The position numbers and the translations under genes were made by a program. The notes beneath the pieces are model-generated. The model ran no database searches, was not told where the DNA came from, and worked only from the letters and a program-made list of their open reading frames with translations. From Paenalicyclobacillus mengziensis (GTDB lineage Bacteria; Bacillota; Bacilli; Alicyclobacillales; Alicyclobacillaceae), in assembly GCF_017298635.1 (NCBI RefSeq), contig NZ_CP071182.1:1984001-2048000 (forward strand): a stretch of 64,000 nucleotides of DNA, read 5' to 3'. Position 1 is the stretch's first letter, and every line of letters begins with the position of its first letter. Shown piece after piece: positions 19,618-28,214 of the stretch.

Positions 19618-20808
19618 ATGGCACGATCATTCGACACTCGTGTGATTCATCAACCAACAGCAGCCGCAGGAGAGAGACCTTTTGGCAGTGTGACTCCTCC
19701 CATATTTCAGACTTCCACGTTCACTTTTGACAGTGCTGAACAGGGGAGGGCTCGATTTGCAGGAGAGGAAAGCGGTTACATCTACTCGCGGCTGGGAAAT
19801 CCGACAACGCGTCTGCTCGAACTCGCCATCGCAGACCTGGAAGGGGCCGAGGATGGCCTTTCATTTGGCAGCGGCATGGCTGCCATCTCTGCCGTCTTGA
19901 TTGCGCTGGTGAAGTCGGGAGATCATATCGTGGTTTCCAGAGGCGTGTACGGCTGTACGTTTGGGCTCTTGGAAATGCTGCGGGACAAGTTTTCGGTGAC
20001 GTTTACGCTCGCAGACCTCAGCGATGAGTTGTCTGTCGAGACAGCGATGCAACCGAACACCAAGGTCATTTATGTGGAGACCCCTGTGAACCCGACGATG
20101 GAACTTGTCGATCTCGCTGCTTGTGCCCGCGTCGCCCATAAAGCCGGCGCCACAGTCGTGGTCGACAACACGTTTGCCACTCCGGTTCTCCAGCGTCCCA
20201 TTGAACTCGGGGCTGATGTGGTTGTGCACAGTGCAACAAAGTACCTTGGGGGTCACGGCGATGTGATTCTTGGTCTTGCCGTTGGGACGGAGGAACTCAT
20301 GGCGGAGATCCGAGGTCATACACGTAAGGATATTGGCGGCATCGCCGCCCCATTTGACGCGTGGTTAGTCTTGCGCGGCATGAAGACGTTGTCGCTGCGG
20401 ATGGACCGTCACGTGGAGACCGCCCTCGACATCGCTTCAAGACTCAGTCATCATCCGGCTGTACAGGAAGTCTATTACCCGGGACTTGAGAACTACCGGC
20501 AGAGGGACCTCTATCTGCGGCAGATGAGCGGTGGCGGGGGCGTGATTGGCTTCATCGTTAAAGGCGGCATGTCCGCTGGCATGGGAATGATGAATCGCCT
20601 GGAACTTTGTGAGCGCGCAGTCTCCCTTGGTGAGACACACACCTTAATTGAGCATCCAGCAAGCATGACCCACACAGTCATTCCGCCGGACATCCGATAC
20701 CAAATGGGGATTGACGATGGACTCATACGGTTGTCGACGGGGCTTGAAGATGTCGATGACATCTGGGAAGACCTGAATCAGGCCTTATGTGCTGTCGAAG
20801 ACGTGTAA
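19618..20808 (+). CDS. Methionine gamma-lyase (Cys/Met metabolism PLP enzyme)
   Basis: The 396-residue enzyme of the cystathionine gamma-synthase/lyase family has PLP lysine K208 (HSATKYLGGHGDV), SRLGNPT, and a tail SLGETHTLIEHPASMTHTVI. C113 in VYGCTFGLLE aligns with the active-site cysteine of Pseudomonas methionine gamma-lyase, favouring degradation of methionine to methanethiol, 2-oxobutyrate and ammonia over cystathionine chemistry. The ATG has TAGGGGAGG upstream. Homocysteine/methionine gamma-lyase and O-acetylhomocysteine sulfhydrylase are the alternatives. The upstream region is a repeat field, and no SAM riboswitch was seen. Confidence 0.82.
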   Translation: MARSFDTRVIHQPTAAAGERPFGSVTPPIFQTSTFTFDSAEQGRARFAGEESGYIYSRLGNPTTRLLELAIADLEGAEDGLSFGSGMAAISAVLIALVKSGDHIVVSRGVYGCTFGLLEMLRDKFSVTFTLADLSDELSVETAMQPNTKVIYVETPVNPTMELVDLAACARVAHKAGATVVVDNTFATPVLQRPIELGADVVVHSATKYLGGHGDVILGLAVGTEELMAEIRGHTRKDIGGIAAPFDAWLVLRGMKTLSLRMDRHVETALDIASRLSHHPAVQEVYYPGLENYRQRDLYLRQMSGGGGVIGFIVKGGMSAGMGMMNRLELCERAVSLGETHTLIEHPASMTHTVIPPDIRYQMGIDDGLIRLSTGLEDVDDIWEDLNQALCAVEDV

Positions 20809-20837
20809 CAGGCTGGCAGAAATACGTGTCAAGTTTC

Positions 20838-20880
20838 AAATGGGCCGATCTCGATTTCAACGAGATCGGCCCATTTTTTT
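20838..20880. terminator. Bidirectional terminator between the gamma-lyase gene and fumC
   Basis: AAATGGGCCGATCTCG and CGAGATCGGCCCATTTTTTT form a long perfect stem between convergent genes. Confidence 0.9.
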
Positions 20881-20885
20881 CGGGT

Positions 20886-22295
20886 TTATTCCGACTGTAT
20901 CGTCCGTTCTACAACTTGGGAAAGTAAATGAGCATCGAGTGCTTTCTTGAGCGCGTGTGCGTCGACGCCTACTGCTTCGCCTGCCTCCCGTAAGGTGCTG
21001 TCGTGAGCGAGGGCGTATTTGACCACCTTTGCCGCCGTATCGTATCCCACCTCTGTGTTCAGGGCAGTTGCCAGTGACAGGGACAGGTCTGCATACCGTT
21101 CGCAGCGGCTGATATCGGCCGTAATACCTTGAACACAGCGTACGGAAAACGTCCGAATGGCACTCGCGAGAATTTGAATTTCGTGCAGGAAGTTGGCCGC
21201 CATTACAGGCATCATCACGTTCAGTTCAAGCTGCCCAGCGCCACCGGCCTGAGCGACGGTTGTGTCGCAGCCCTGCACCTGAAAGGCAACCATGTTCAGC
21301 ATCTCTGCCATGACCGGGTTGATTTTTCCGGGCATGATGGACGACCCGGGTTGAACGGCAGGCAGTTGGATTTCCGCTAGACCAGTCCGTGGGCCTGACG
21401 AAAGCAGGCGTAGGTCGTTTGCCACGCGTTGCAAAGCGAGTGCCAGGTTTCGTATGACGCCGCTCACGTACACCACTTCGTCCGGATTTTGGTTGAATGT
21501 AAACGGGTTTTCGGCCATCGAGAACTTGAGACCTGTGTAGTTTGCCACATACCGTACGGCGACTTCGGAGAAACCGACGGGCGTGTTGATGCCGGTACCA
21601 ACCGCATTTCCGCCAAGGCCAATCAGAAGCAACGACGTCGCTGCCTCTTTCAGCCACTGTTGATGTCGCCGCAGGTTATCTCGATAAGCACCAAATTCGT
21701 CGCCAAGTCGAAGCGGTACAGCGTCCTGAAGATGCGTCCTGCCAGATTTTACGACGTCGGCGAATTGTTTGGCTTTGGTATCGAGATCGGCAATGAGTTG
21801 ATGCAAGGCTGGATACAGTTCGTGTTCCAACAGGTCCATACCGGCAATTTGCATTGCGACGTGAATCGTGTCGTTTGTGGACTGGGACATATTGACGTCA
21901 TCGTTGGGGTGAACAGATGCAGAGTCACCGCGGCGATTACCGAGTAACTCTGCCGCTCTCGAAGCAATGACTTCGTTGACGTTCATGTTCTGGGATGTGC
22001 CTGCGCCTGCTTGATAGACATCCACTTGAAACCACTCGTCGAACTTGCCTGCGATGACTTCTTCCGCAGCTGTGCAAATGGCCTGTGCCTTCGTGCTGTC
22101 AAGGACCCCGAGTTGTTCATGGGCCTTGGCTGCAGCCCACTTGATGATACTCTGTGCCCTTACGAACGCTTTTGGCAACGTCAGACCGCTGATGGGAAAG
22201 TTCTCGATGGCGCGAGCGGTTTGCGCACCGTAATAAGCCTCCGATGGGATTGACAGTTCGCCAAGCGAGTCTCGAACAGTTCGTACGTTGGCCAT
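20886..22295 (-). CDS. fumC: Class II fumarate hydratase
   Basis: The 469-residue TCA-cycle enzyme interconverts fumarate and malate. Signatures are SVHPNDDVNMSQSTNDTIHV, the RTHLQDAVPLRLGDEF block (His favours fumarase over aspartase, which usually has Gln), and the catalytic-serine loop GSSIMPGKINPVMAE. The ATG at 22295 has GGAAGGAG 8 bases upstream; 22 more residues upstream are in frame but unlike the family. It is transcribed convergently to the gamma-lyase gene. Aspartase or another superfamily member is a minor alternative. Confidence 0.88.
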   Translation of the reverse strand: MANVRTVRDSLGELSIPSEAYYGAQTARAIENFPISGLTLPKAFVRAQSIIKWAAAKAHEQLGVLDSTKAQAICTAAEEVIAGKFDEWFQVDVYQAGAGTSQNMNVNEVIASRAAELLGNRRGDSASVHPNDDVNMSQSTNDTIHVAMQIAGMDLLEHELYPALHQLIADLDTKAKQFADVVKSGRTHLQDAVPLRLGDEFGAYRDNLRRHQQWLKEAATSLLLIGLGGNAVGTGINTPVGFSEVAVRYVANYTGLKFSMAENPFTFNQNPDEVVYVSGVIRNLALALQRVANDLRLLSSGPRTGLAEIQLPAVQPGSSIMPGKINPVMAEMLNMVAFQVQGCDTTVAQAGGAGQLELNVMMPVMAANFLHEIQILASAIRTFSVRCVQGITADISRCERYADLSLSLATALNTEVGYDTAAKVVKYALAHDSTLREAGEAVGVDAHALKKALDAHLLSQVVERTIQSE

Positions 22296-22562
22296 AACAA
22301 ACACTCCTTCCTGCCTTCGTGCCATGCGGCATGGGCGCTTCGCAACGTTTGTGAATTGCAACGTCGGTTGCCACGGGCCATTTGGTGATGAATCCTCTGG
22401 TCGTACGTAACACTCGTGAACAAGTATACCAATTTCTTACCGTTTTCTTACCGTGTTCATGTCCAAAGGGCCATCCGGCCGGCGTGGCATTCTAGTGATT
22501 GTTCCGGTAAGATGGTGTGGTATCTTTGATAGAAGAGTGTTTGAACGAGGGAGGCGTGAGAA

Positions 22563-22907
22563 TTGGTCGCAGTTCATGCGTTAATTGGCCTATTGACGCT
22601 GGTGGTAGCAGCGTTACTGTTGATTTGGAATGGAATCCGACTTTCGAGTGCGTCGACGACGAGAAAAAGTTTCTACCGTGTTTTGGTGGGACTCTTGGAC
22701 CTGCAAGTGCTCCTTGGGATCATCGCGTTTATCATCCATCCCAAAGGCGGCATTTGGCTGTTGCATCCAATCCTCATGATTGCAGCTGTTGCCATTGCCC
22801 ATGTATTCACAAAAGACACCCGCAGTCCGAGGCAGCAGTTGACGGGTTACGTGAGCGTTCTCGTGCTGTTGGTGCTCGGGATTTGGCTCGGATATGTGCT
22901 TCCCTGA
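22563..22907 (+). CDS. Small integral membrane protein, unknown
   Basis: The 114-residue protein has about four transmembrane helices: residues 1-22 (VAVHALIGLLTLVVAALLLI), about 40-60 (LVGLLDLQVLLGIIAFII), about 66-84 (WLLHPILMIAAVAIAHVF) and about 92-112 (YVSVLVLLVLGIWLGYVL). The TTG start at 22563 has GGGAGG 8 bases before it. Histidines within helices 1, 3 and 4 are noticeable, but I see no haem-binding pattern I can defend. Family not recognised. It is divergent from fumC and upstream of the IMPase-pncB-ispH run. Confidence 0.7.
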   Translation: MVAVHALIGLLTLVVAALLLIWNGIRLSSASTTRKSFYRVLVGLLDLQVLLGIIAFIIHPKGGIWLLHPILMIAAVAIAHVFTKDTRSPRQQLTGYVSVLVLLVLGIWLGYVLP

Positions 22908-23028
22908 TGGAGATAGAGGTCACGCTGTCTTGCGGACAATTCCTGGGCTTTCGTAATGGAGTCTAGGCAGTGGTGGAAGGCTACAGCGAGAGCCAGGTGT
23001 GTCTTGCTGCAGGGACGGTGAATGTGTT

Positions 23029-23084
23029 TGTGGTTTGCTGCGCTGGACCGATGAACTGTGGTTTGCTACGCAGGACCGATGAAT
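23029..23084 (+). repeat. 28-bp tandem duplication upstream of the IMPase gene
   Basis: TGTGGTTTGCTGCGCTGGAC... (23029-23056) is repeated with three differences at 23057-23084. Confidence 0.85.
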
Positions 23085-23109
23085 GATATCGAGGAGATGA
23101 AGACGAGCT

Positions 23110-23979
23110 GTGCAGGACAGAGCTGTTCTTCGGCATCGACTGCATGTTTTGATACGAGCCTCCGTTCTTGCCGGTCAGTACTTTGCTGCGCGTGTGGAGG
23201 GCCGTCAGGTCGTGACCGAAAAGACATCTGCCGCCGACGTTGTCACAGAAGTGGATAAAGCCTCTGAAAAGATTATCCGTGACCTGATTGAGACGACCTT
23301 CCCGGATGACGAAATGCTTGGCGAAGAGGGCACAGAACCCGGCGCCGAGGCTGCGAAAACTGCAGTGGCAGAGGTCCGCGATGCACCACATTTATGGATC
23401 ATCGATCCCCTCGACGGGACCACCAACTTTGTCTCCAAAATACCACTGTCCGTCGTCTCTCTGGCTTATGCCAGTCGCGGTCGAGTGATGTTGGCGGCCA
23501 TCTACGATCCGTACCGCGACGAGCTGTTTTACGCGGTTCGCGGGCAGGGTGCGTGGCTGACCAGCGGACAAGAGGCCTTGGCGTCATCCGGTGACGAACT
23601 GCCGGTTACGCGGCTTCAGGTGTCCACCGTCGGTGATTTGCGACGATCCGTTATCGCCAGCGGTTTTCCCACCCGGGCAGACGACAGGGAAACGGCGATG
23701 CAAAACGGCATGAGGATTGTCCGACGGGCTAAAAGCCTGCGCGGGTTTGGAGCTGCTGCACTACATTTGGCATATGTGGCTGCAGGACGCCTTGAAGGCT
23801 TCTGGGAGTACGACCTCAACGCTTGGGACATTGCGGCGGGATCGCTGTTGGTGACGGAGGCAGGTGGGGTTGTGTCCGACATCGATGGGACCTCGTATCA
23901 CCTCGCTGTGCGGAGTGTGGTCGCTTGTGGACAACCCAGCCTCGCAAAGGACATCCAGGGGTTTCTCAAAGGGGAGTAG
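23110..23979 (+). CDS. Inositol monophosphatase-family phosphatase
   Basis: The 289-residue metal-dependent phosphatase has the metal-binding blocks DVVTEVDKASEKII, EMLGEEGTEP (Glu), WIIDPLDGTTNFVSKIPLS (DPLDGTTNF signature) and YDLNAWDIAAGSLLVTEAGG (WDxAAG). Substrates may be inositol phosphates, PAP or fructose-1,6-bisphosphate; sequence alone does not tell. The GTG at 23110 is used although GAGGAG is about 13 bases away; a TTG at 23149 is a weaker alternative. The stop lies 2 bases before pncB, whose ribosome-binding site it contains, so the two are one operon. Confidence 0.88.
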   Translation: MQDRAVLRHRLHVLIRASVLAGQYFAARVEGRQVVTEKTSAADVVTEVDKASEKIIRDLIETTFPDDEMLGEEGTEPGAEAAKTAVAEVRDAPHLWIIDPLDGTTNFVSKIPLSVVSLAYASRGRVMLAAIYDPYRDELFYAVRGQGAWLTSGQEALASSGDELPVTRLQVSTVGDLRRSVIASGFPTRADDRETAMQNGMRIVRRAKSLRGFGAAALHLAYVAAGRLEGFWEYDLNAWDIAAGSLLVTEAGGVVSDIDGTSYHLAVRSVVACGQPSLAKDIQGFLKGE

Positions 23980-23981
23980 CG

Positions 23982-25523
23982 ATGATGATAAGTGTAGAGC
24001 AGAAGGACAAGATAGATCCTCGCGTACGCGAGCGAGCGATGGTGCGGGTGAACGAAATCGCTCGTCTGCCTGTCTATCGAGATAGGCCCGCAGCGCTCGT
24101 GACTGACCTTTATCAATTAACGATGATGTACGGGTACTTTCGAGCGGGCCGCCATCAACAAAGAGTTGTCTTCGATTTATTCTATCGAAACAATCCTTCG
24201 GAAAACGGGTACGTCATTGCTGCAGGGCTTGAACAAGTCGTCTGGTACTTGAACCAGTTACAGTTTCGCGGAGAAGAACTTGAGTATCTGCGCAGCTTAA
24301 ACATGTTTTCTGACGCGTTTATTGATAAACTGCAAGACTTTCGTTTTACAGGTGATGTGTACGCGGTTCCGGAAGGCACGATTGTCTTTCCAAATGAACC
24401 GTTAGTCCGTGTAGAAGGGCCGATTTTCGAGGTCCAGTTGATTGAATCTGCGCTACTAACGTTCGTCAACCATCAGAGTTTGATTGCCACGAAGACCCAG
24501 CGGATCGTCGATGCAGCTGCGACGTCCTCAGGTACCGCCGGCCCAGTCATCGAGATGGGCTTGCGGCGTGCGCAAAACATGGATGCATCTGTCTTTGGTG
24601 CTCGTGCTGCATTTATCGGCGGCTGCGTGGGGACGAGCAACGTGCTCGCTGGGCAGTGCTTTGACATTCCCGTGATGGGGACAATGGGGCACAGTTGGAT
24701 TCAAAGCTTTCCATCCGAACTGGACGCCTTTCGTGCCTATGCAGATACCTTTCCGGACAATACGGTTCTGTTGATAGATACCTACGACGTGCTCAAGAGC
24801 GGCATCCAAAATGCAATCATCGTGGCCCGTGAACTCGAAGCAAAAGGCAAGACGCTGAGAGGTGTGCGCATCGACAGTGGCGACCTTGCGTACCTGTCCA
24901 AGCGTGTTCGCAGTATACTTGATGCAGCAGGGCTGCCATACGTCGGGATCACTGCTTCTTCAGACCTGGACGAGTGGATCATTCGCGATTTGATTATCCA
25001 AGGCGCTGCGTTTACGGCCTGGGGCGTTGGTACAAGACTCATCACCAGTTACGACACCCCGTCACTCGGCGGCGTCTATAAACTTGTGGCGCATGAACGA
25101 GACGGTGTCATGCATCCGAGTATCAAAATCTCAGAGAATGCGGAGAAGGTCACAAACCCCGGTAAGAAAAAGGTGCTACGATTCTACGTGGACGGCCATG
25201 CGTCCGCGGACTTAATCGCCCTCGATGACGAGACGTTTAATACATCCGAGCCGCTTGAATTGTTCGATCCGGTGCATACGTACAAACGCAAGGTCATCCG
25301 CAATTACGAAGTTGAAAACCTATTGGTTCCCGTTTTTCTAAACGGTGAGCTGGTCTACGAGTTGCCCACGCTGAGACAGATTCGTCAGCGTGTGGAAAAT
25401 GGTCTCAGCCATTTTTCATCCGAAATCCTTCGGCCTGTGAAGCCGCATATTTATCATGTGGACCTGTCGAAGAAACTGTGGGAACTGAAGCATCACCTCT
25501 TGCACGAGTTTCGACCAGAGTAG
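23982..25523 (+). CDS. pncB: Nicotinate phosphoribosyltransferase
   Basis: The 513-residue enzyme converts nicotinate, PRPP and ATP into nicotinate mononucleotide for NAD salvage. It shows PAALVTDLYQLTMMYGYFRA at the N-terminus, FDLFYRNNPSENGYVIAAGL, the FGARAAFIGGCVGTSNVLAG region, MGTMGHSWIQSFPSELDAFR, LLIDTYDVLKSGIQNAI, and the phosphoribosyl-binding GVRIDSGDLAYLS. GGGGAG precedes the ATG at 23982; a second ATG at 23985 is also possible. It is translationally close to the IMPase gene and about 130 bases before ispH. Confidence 0.95.
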   Translation: MMISVEQKDKIDPRVRERAMVRVNEIARLPVYRDRPAALVTDLYQLTMMYGYFRAGRHQQRVVFDLFYRNNPSENGYVIAAGLEQVVWYLNQLQFRGEELEYLRSLNMFSDAFIDKLQDFRFTGDVYAVPEGTIVFPNEPLVRVEGPIFEVQLIESALLTFVNHQSLIATKTQRIVDAAATSSGTAGPVIEMGLRRAQNMDASVFGARAAFIGGCVGTSNVLAGQCFDIPVMGTMGHSWIQSFPSELDAFRAYADTFPDNTVLLIDTYDVLKSGIQNAIIVARELEAKGKTLRGVRIDSGDLAYLSKRVRSILDAAGLPYVGITASSDLDEWIIRDLIIQGAAFTAWGVGTRLITSYDTPSLGGVYKLVAHERDGVMHPSIKISENAEKVTNPGKKKVLRFYVDGHASADLIALDDETFNTSEPLELFDPVHTYKRKVIRNYEVENLLVPVFLNGELVYELPTLRQIRQRVENGLSHFSSEILRPVKPHIYHVDLSKKLWELKHHLLHEFRPE

Positions 25524-25652
25524 GGCACCGCTGGCGGACGGACAGTTTTGCCGGCCCAGAGTTGTGTTCATGGGAAGGTGTCTCGCAGGCGTTGCTGCCG
25601 AGCTGGTTCGATGTGTGCAGGCGTTGCTGTAAGTTTCTTAGGAGTGGTGATT

Positions 25653-26594
25653 GTGAAAGTAATTCGGATTTCACCAAGAGGATATTGTTACGGTGTTGTT
25701 GACGCCATGGTTGTCGCAAAACAAGCGGCTGACAATCCTGACTTGCCGCGGCCGATTTATATTCTTGGCATGATCGTGCATAACCGGCATGTGGTCGATG
25801 CCTTTGAAGATGCGGGTGTCATCACACTAGATGGGGCAGACCGATTGTCCTTGCTCGAGCAGGTGGATAAAGGCACAGTCATATTTACTGCACACGGTGT
25901 GTCTCCGGTGGTGAAGCGCCGTGCACTTGAGAGAGGGTTACACGTCATTGATGCAACGTGCCCGGATGTTACCAAGACGCATGACCTCATCCGTGATCAT
26001 GTAGCTGAAGGGTACGACATCGTCTACATCGGGCGCAAAGGCCATCCGGAACCAGAAGGGGCTGTTGGGGTCGCGCCGGACCATGTCTTTTTGGTGGAGA
26101 ACGAAGAAGATGTGGACGCACTGCAGCTCACCAACGACAAGATTGCCGTGACGAACCAAACCACGATGAGTCAGTGGGATACGAGAGAGTTAATGGAGAA
26201 AGTGAAACAAAAATACCCACAGGCTTTGGTTTACAACGAGATTTGTATGGCTACGCAAACTCGCCAGCAGGCTGTGGCCGAACAGGCGAAAGATGCTGAC
26301 CTGTGTCTGGTTGTGGGTGATCCAAGAAGCAACAATTCCAATCGACTGGCTCAAGTCTCGATTGAAGTGGCAAAGACACCGGCGCATCGGATCGCAGATG
26401 TGAGTGAAATCGATTTGGATTGGCTGAAAGATGTAAAGACCGTTGCCGTGACTGCGGGAGCTTCAACACCGACGGCCATCACCAAAGAGGTCATTTCATT
26501 TCTCGAGCAATATGATGAAAACAACCCGTCAACGTGGCTGCGCGAAGCAAAGATGGCCTCGGATAGGCTGCTGCCGACAAGCAGAGACAAGTAG
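25653..26594 (+). CDS. ispH: 4-hydroxy-3-methylbut-2-enyl diphosphate reductase
   Basis: The 313-residue [4Fe-4S] enzyme is the last step of the MEP isoprenoid pathway. Cluster cysteines are C12 ([11 protein letters not shown]), C103 ([11 protein letters not shown]) and C198 ([11 protein letters not shown]). [24 protein letters not shown] and [15 protein letters not shown] are the other family blocks. The overall sequence is very like Bacillus IspH. The GTG at 25653 has AGGAG 8 bases upstream; another GTG lies two codons earlier. It is a client of the Suf system encoded in this window. Confidence 0.97.
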   Translation: MKVIRISPRGYCYGVVDAMVVAKQAADNPDLPRPIYILGMIVHNRHVVDAFEDAGVITLDGADRLSLLEQVDKGTVIFTAHGVSPVVKRRALERGLHVIDATCPDVTKTHDLIRDHVAEGYDIVYIGRKGHPEPEGAVGVAPDHVFLVENEEDVDALQLTNDKIAVTNQTTMSQWDTRELMEKVKQKYPQALVYNEICMATQTRQQAVAEQAKDADLCLVVGDPRSNNSNRLAQVSIEVAKTPAHRIADVSEIDLDWLKDVKTVAVTAGASTPTAITKEVISFLEQYDENNPSTWLREAKMASDRLLPTSRDK

Positions 26595-26615
26595 GGTTGA
26601 GGGAGAGGAATTTCG

Positions 26616-26807
26616 GTGCTGGTCGCGTTATTGGTCATTATTCTCATCATTGCAATCCTTTGTACATGGCTGCGAACAAAGGCTGTACGCTGGCTGTTTA
26701 CCATCCTTGCTATCCTGTTTTGGATTGCCTTCCTGGGCCTACTCGGATTTGTGATTGGATTTCAAGCCGGGACACACGGAGTACACGTATTGCACTATAT
26801 CTTCTAA
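26616..26807 (+). CDS. Small two-helix membrane protein
   Basis: The 63-residue frame starts at a GTG with GGAGAGG upstream. Two hydrophobic helices lie at about residues 1-18 (LVALLVIILIIAILCTWL) and 27-50 (LFTILAILFWIAFLGLLGFV), separated by RTKAVRW. The C-terminus is TGHGVHVLHYIF-like (AGTHGVHVLHYIF). No family recognised. It lies 21 bases after ispH, probably in the same transcript. Confidence 0.6.
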   Translation: MLVALLVIILIIAILCTWLRTKAVRWLFTILAILFWIAFLGLLGFVIGFQAGTHGVHVLHYIF

Positions 26808-26879
26808 ATTTACAGAAAATGGGTGCATTGCGGAAATGCGTGTATAATGAATGGCAAAATCCGCAGTTTAGCGCGCGAT

Positions 26880-26929
26880 ATGGAGTCAATCAGGCCGTTA
26901 CCACATGGAATCAATCAGGCCGTTACCAC
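26880..26929 (+). repeat. 25-bp tandem duplication upstream of proline dehydrogenase
   Basis: ATGGA(G/A)TCAATCAGGCCGT... occurs at 26880-26904 and 26905-26929 with one difference, ending 27 bases before the start codon. Confidence 0.9.
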
Positions 26930-26956
26930 TCTGGCAGGACTTCTGGGAGGATGTCT

Positions 26957-27871
26957 ATGGAACAGATGATGCGTTCCGTGCTTTTGTCGATGGCGAAAAA
27001 CCGCACCGCAAACCGCATGGCACAGCGGTATGGGCTCCGGTTTGGGGCAAATCGGTTTGTCGCTGGGGAAACACTGGAGAGTGCCATTGATACAGTGAGG
27101 AATCTGAACCGGCAAGGTCTGAAAGTCACGCTGGACCACTTGGGTGAGTTTGTCTCTGACGCCAGTGAAGCGAACAAGTTAGCGGACGACTGTATCGACA
27201 CGGTTCGGGCGATTCACAGAGCAAATGCTGACGCAACGTTATCGGTAAAGATGACGCAGTTGGGAATGGATATCGGCCTTGATGTATGTATGGCAAACAT
27301 GCGGCGGATTCTGGGCGAGGCAAATCAGTATGGTATTTCGGTGAATATTGACATGGAAGACTTCCCGCGTTGTCAGCAGACGCTGGACATCTTTGATACC
27401 TTGCGGCAGGAGTACAGCAATGTTTCTACCGTTATCCAGGCATATTTGTACCGGAGCCTCGAAGATGTCCTGCGACTTGGGCAGCAAGGCGCAGCCATAA
27501 GGATTGTCAAAGGGGCATATAAAGAACCTGAAGAAGTGGCATATCCAGAGAAACAGGACGTAGACGCAAACTACGTCAAGCTGATGGAAGCCCAGCTACT
27601 GAGCAACGGTTACACCATGATTGCGACGCACGATGAGAAAATTATCGACCATGCCAAGACGTTTGTTGCCGCACACAATATTCCTGCGGACAAGTTTGAG
27701 TTTCAGATGCTCTACGGGATTCGCACCAATCTGCAGGAACAGTTGGTGAAAGAAGGCTATCAGGTTCGCGTTTACGTCCCTTATGGGACGGACTGGTATG
27801 GGTACTTCATGAGGCGTCTCGCTGAGCGTCCTGCCAATGTCGGCTTTGTGTTACGCGGCGTCCTGCATTAG
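26957..27871 (+). CDS. Proline dehydrogenase
   Basis: The 304-residue FAD-linked enzyme oxidises proline to pyrroline-5-carboxylate. It has the single-domain PRODH form (Bacillus PutB/FadM, about 300 residues). VTLDHLGEFVSDASEANKLA, LSVKMTQLGMDIGLDVCMAN, INVDMEDF-like (VNIDMEDFPRCQQTLDIF), QAYLYRS, IRIVKGAYKEP, and the substrate-binding FEFQMLYGIRTNLQEQL and YVPYGTDWYGYFMRRLAERP are clear. The ATG at 26957 is 6 bases after GGGAGG; an ATG at 26951 abuts the ribosome-binding site. The P5C dehydrogenase partner is not in the window. Confidence 0.94.
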   Translation: MEQMMRSVLLSMAKNRTANRMAQRYGLRFGANRFVAGETLESAIDTVRNLNRQGLKVTLDHLGEFVSDASEANKLADDCIDTVRAIHRANADATLSVKMTQLGMDIGLDVCMANMRRILGEANQYGISVNIDMEDFPRCQQTLDIFDTLRQEYSNVSTVIQAYLYRSLEDVLRLGQQGAAIRIVKGAYKEPEEVAYPEKQDVDANYVKLMEAQLLSNGYTMIATHDEKIIDHAKTFVAAHNIPADKFEFQMLYGIRTNLQEQLVKEGYQVRVYVPYGTDWYGYFMRRLAERPANVGFVLRGVLH

Positions 27872-27883
27872 GTATCATATTCT

Positions 27884-28016
27884 TATAGTGACTCGGTTTT
27901 TTATAGTGACTCGGCATAGTGACCAGCTTCTTTTAGTGACTCAGTATAGTGACCAGTTGCTTTTAGTGACTTCTTTTAGTGCTTCTCCATGGTGACCAGC
28001 TTCATTTAGTGACTCC
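27884..28016 (+). repeat. Degenerate TAGTGACTC/TAGTGACCAG tandem repeats
   Basis: About nine copies of TTTTAGTGACT or ATAGTGACCAG-type units occur at irregular spacing between the proline dehydrogenase gene and the next gene. Confidence 0.85.
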
Positions 28017-28025
28017 GCCGTTTGG

Positions 28026-28051
28026 GGGCCGTTGCAATGTCGCAATGGCCC
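28026..28051 (+). terminator. Possible terminator
   Basis: GGGCCGTTGC pairs with GCAATGGCCC around a six-base loop, followed by the weak tract ATTTATT. Confidence 0.5.
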
Positions 28052-28214
28052 ATTTATTGCTGAACAGATCCTCGGCAAGTGGCCAATCCGGCCCATCCTC
28101 ACAGTGTGTTTGTGAAAGTTCAGCGGGTGGTCATGCTGCTCCGTGAATGTTCAGTCTATGCGCTTCGTGTTAGTATGGTTACAGATGGGAGAGACGAAAG
28201 GGGTTGCACATAGA

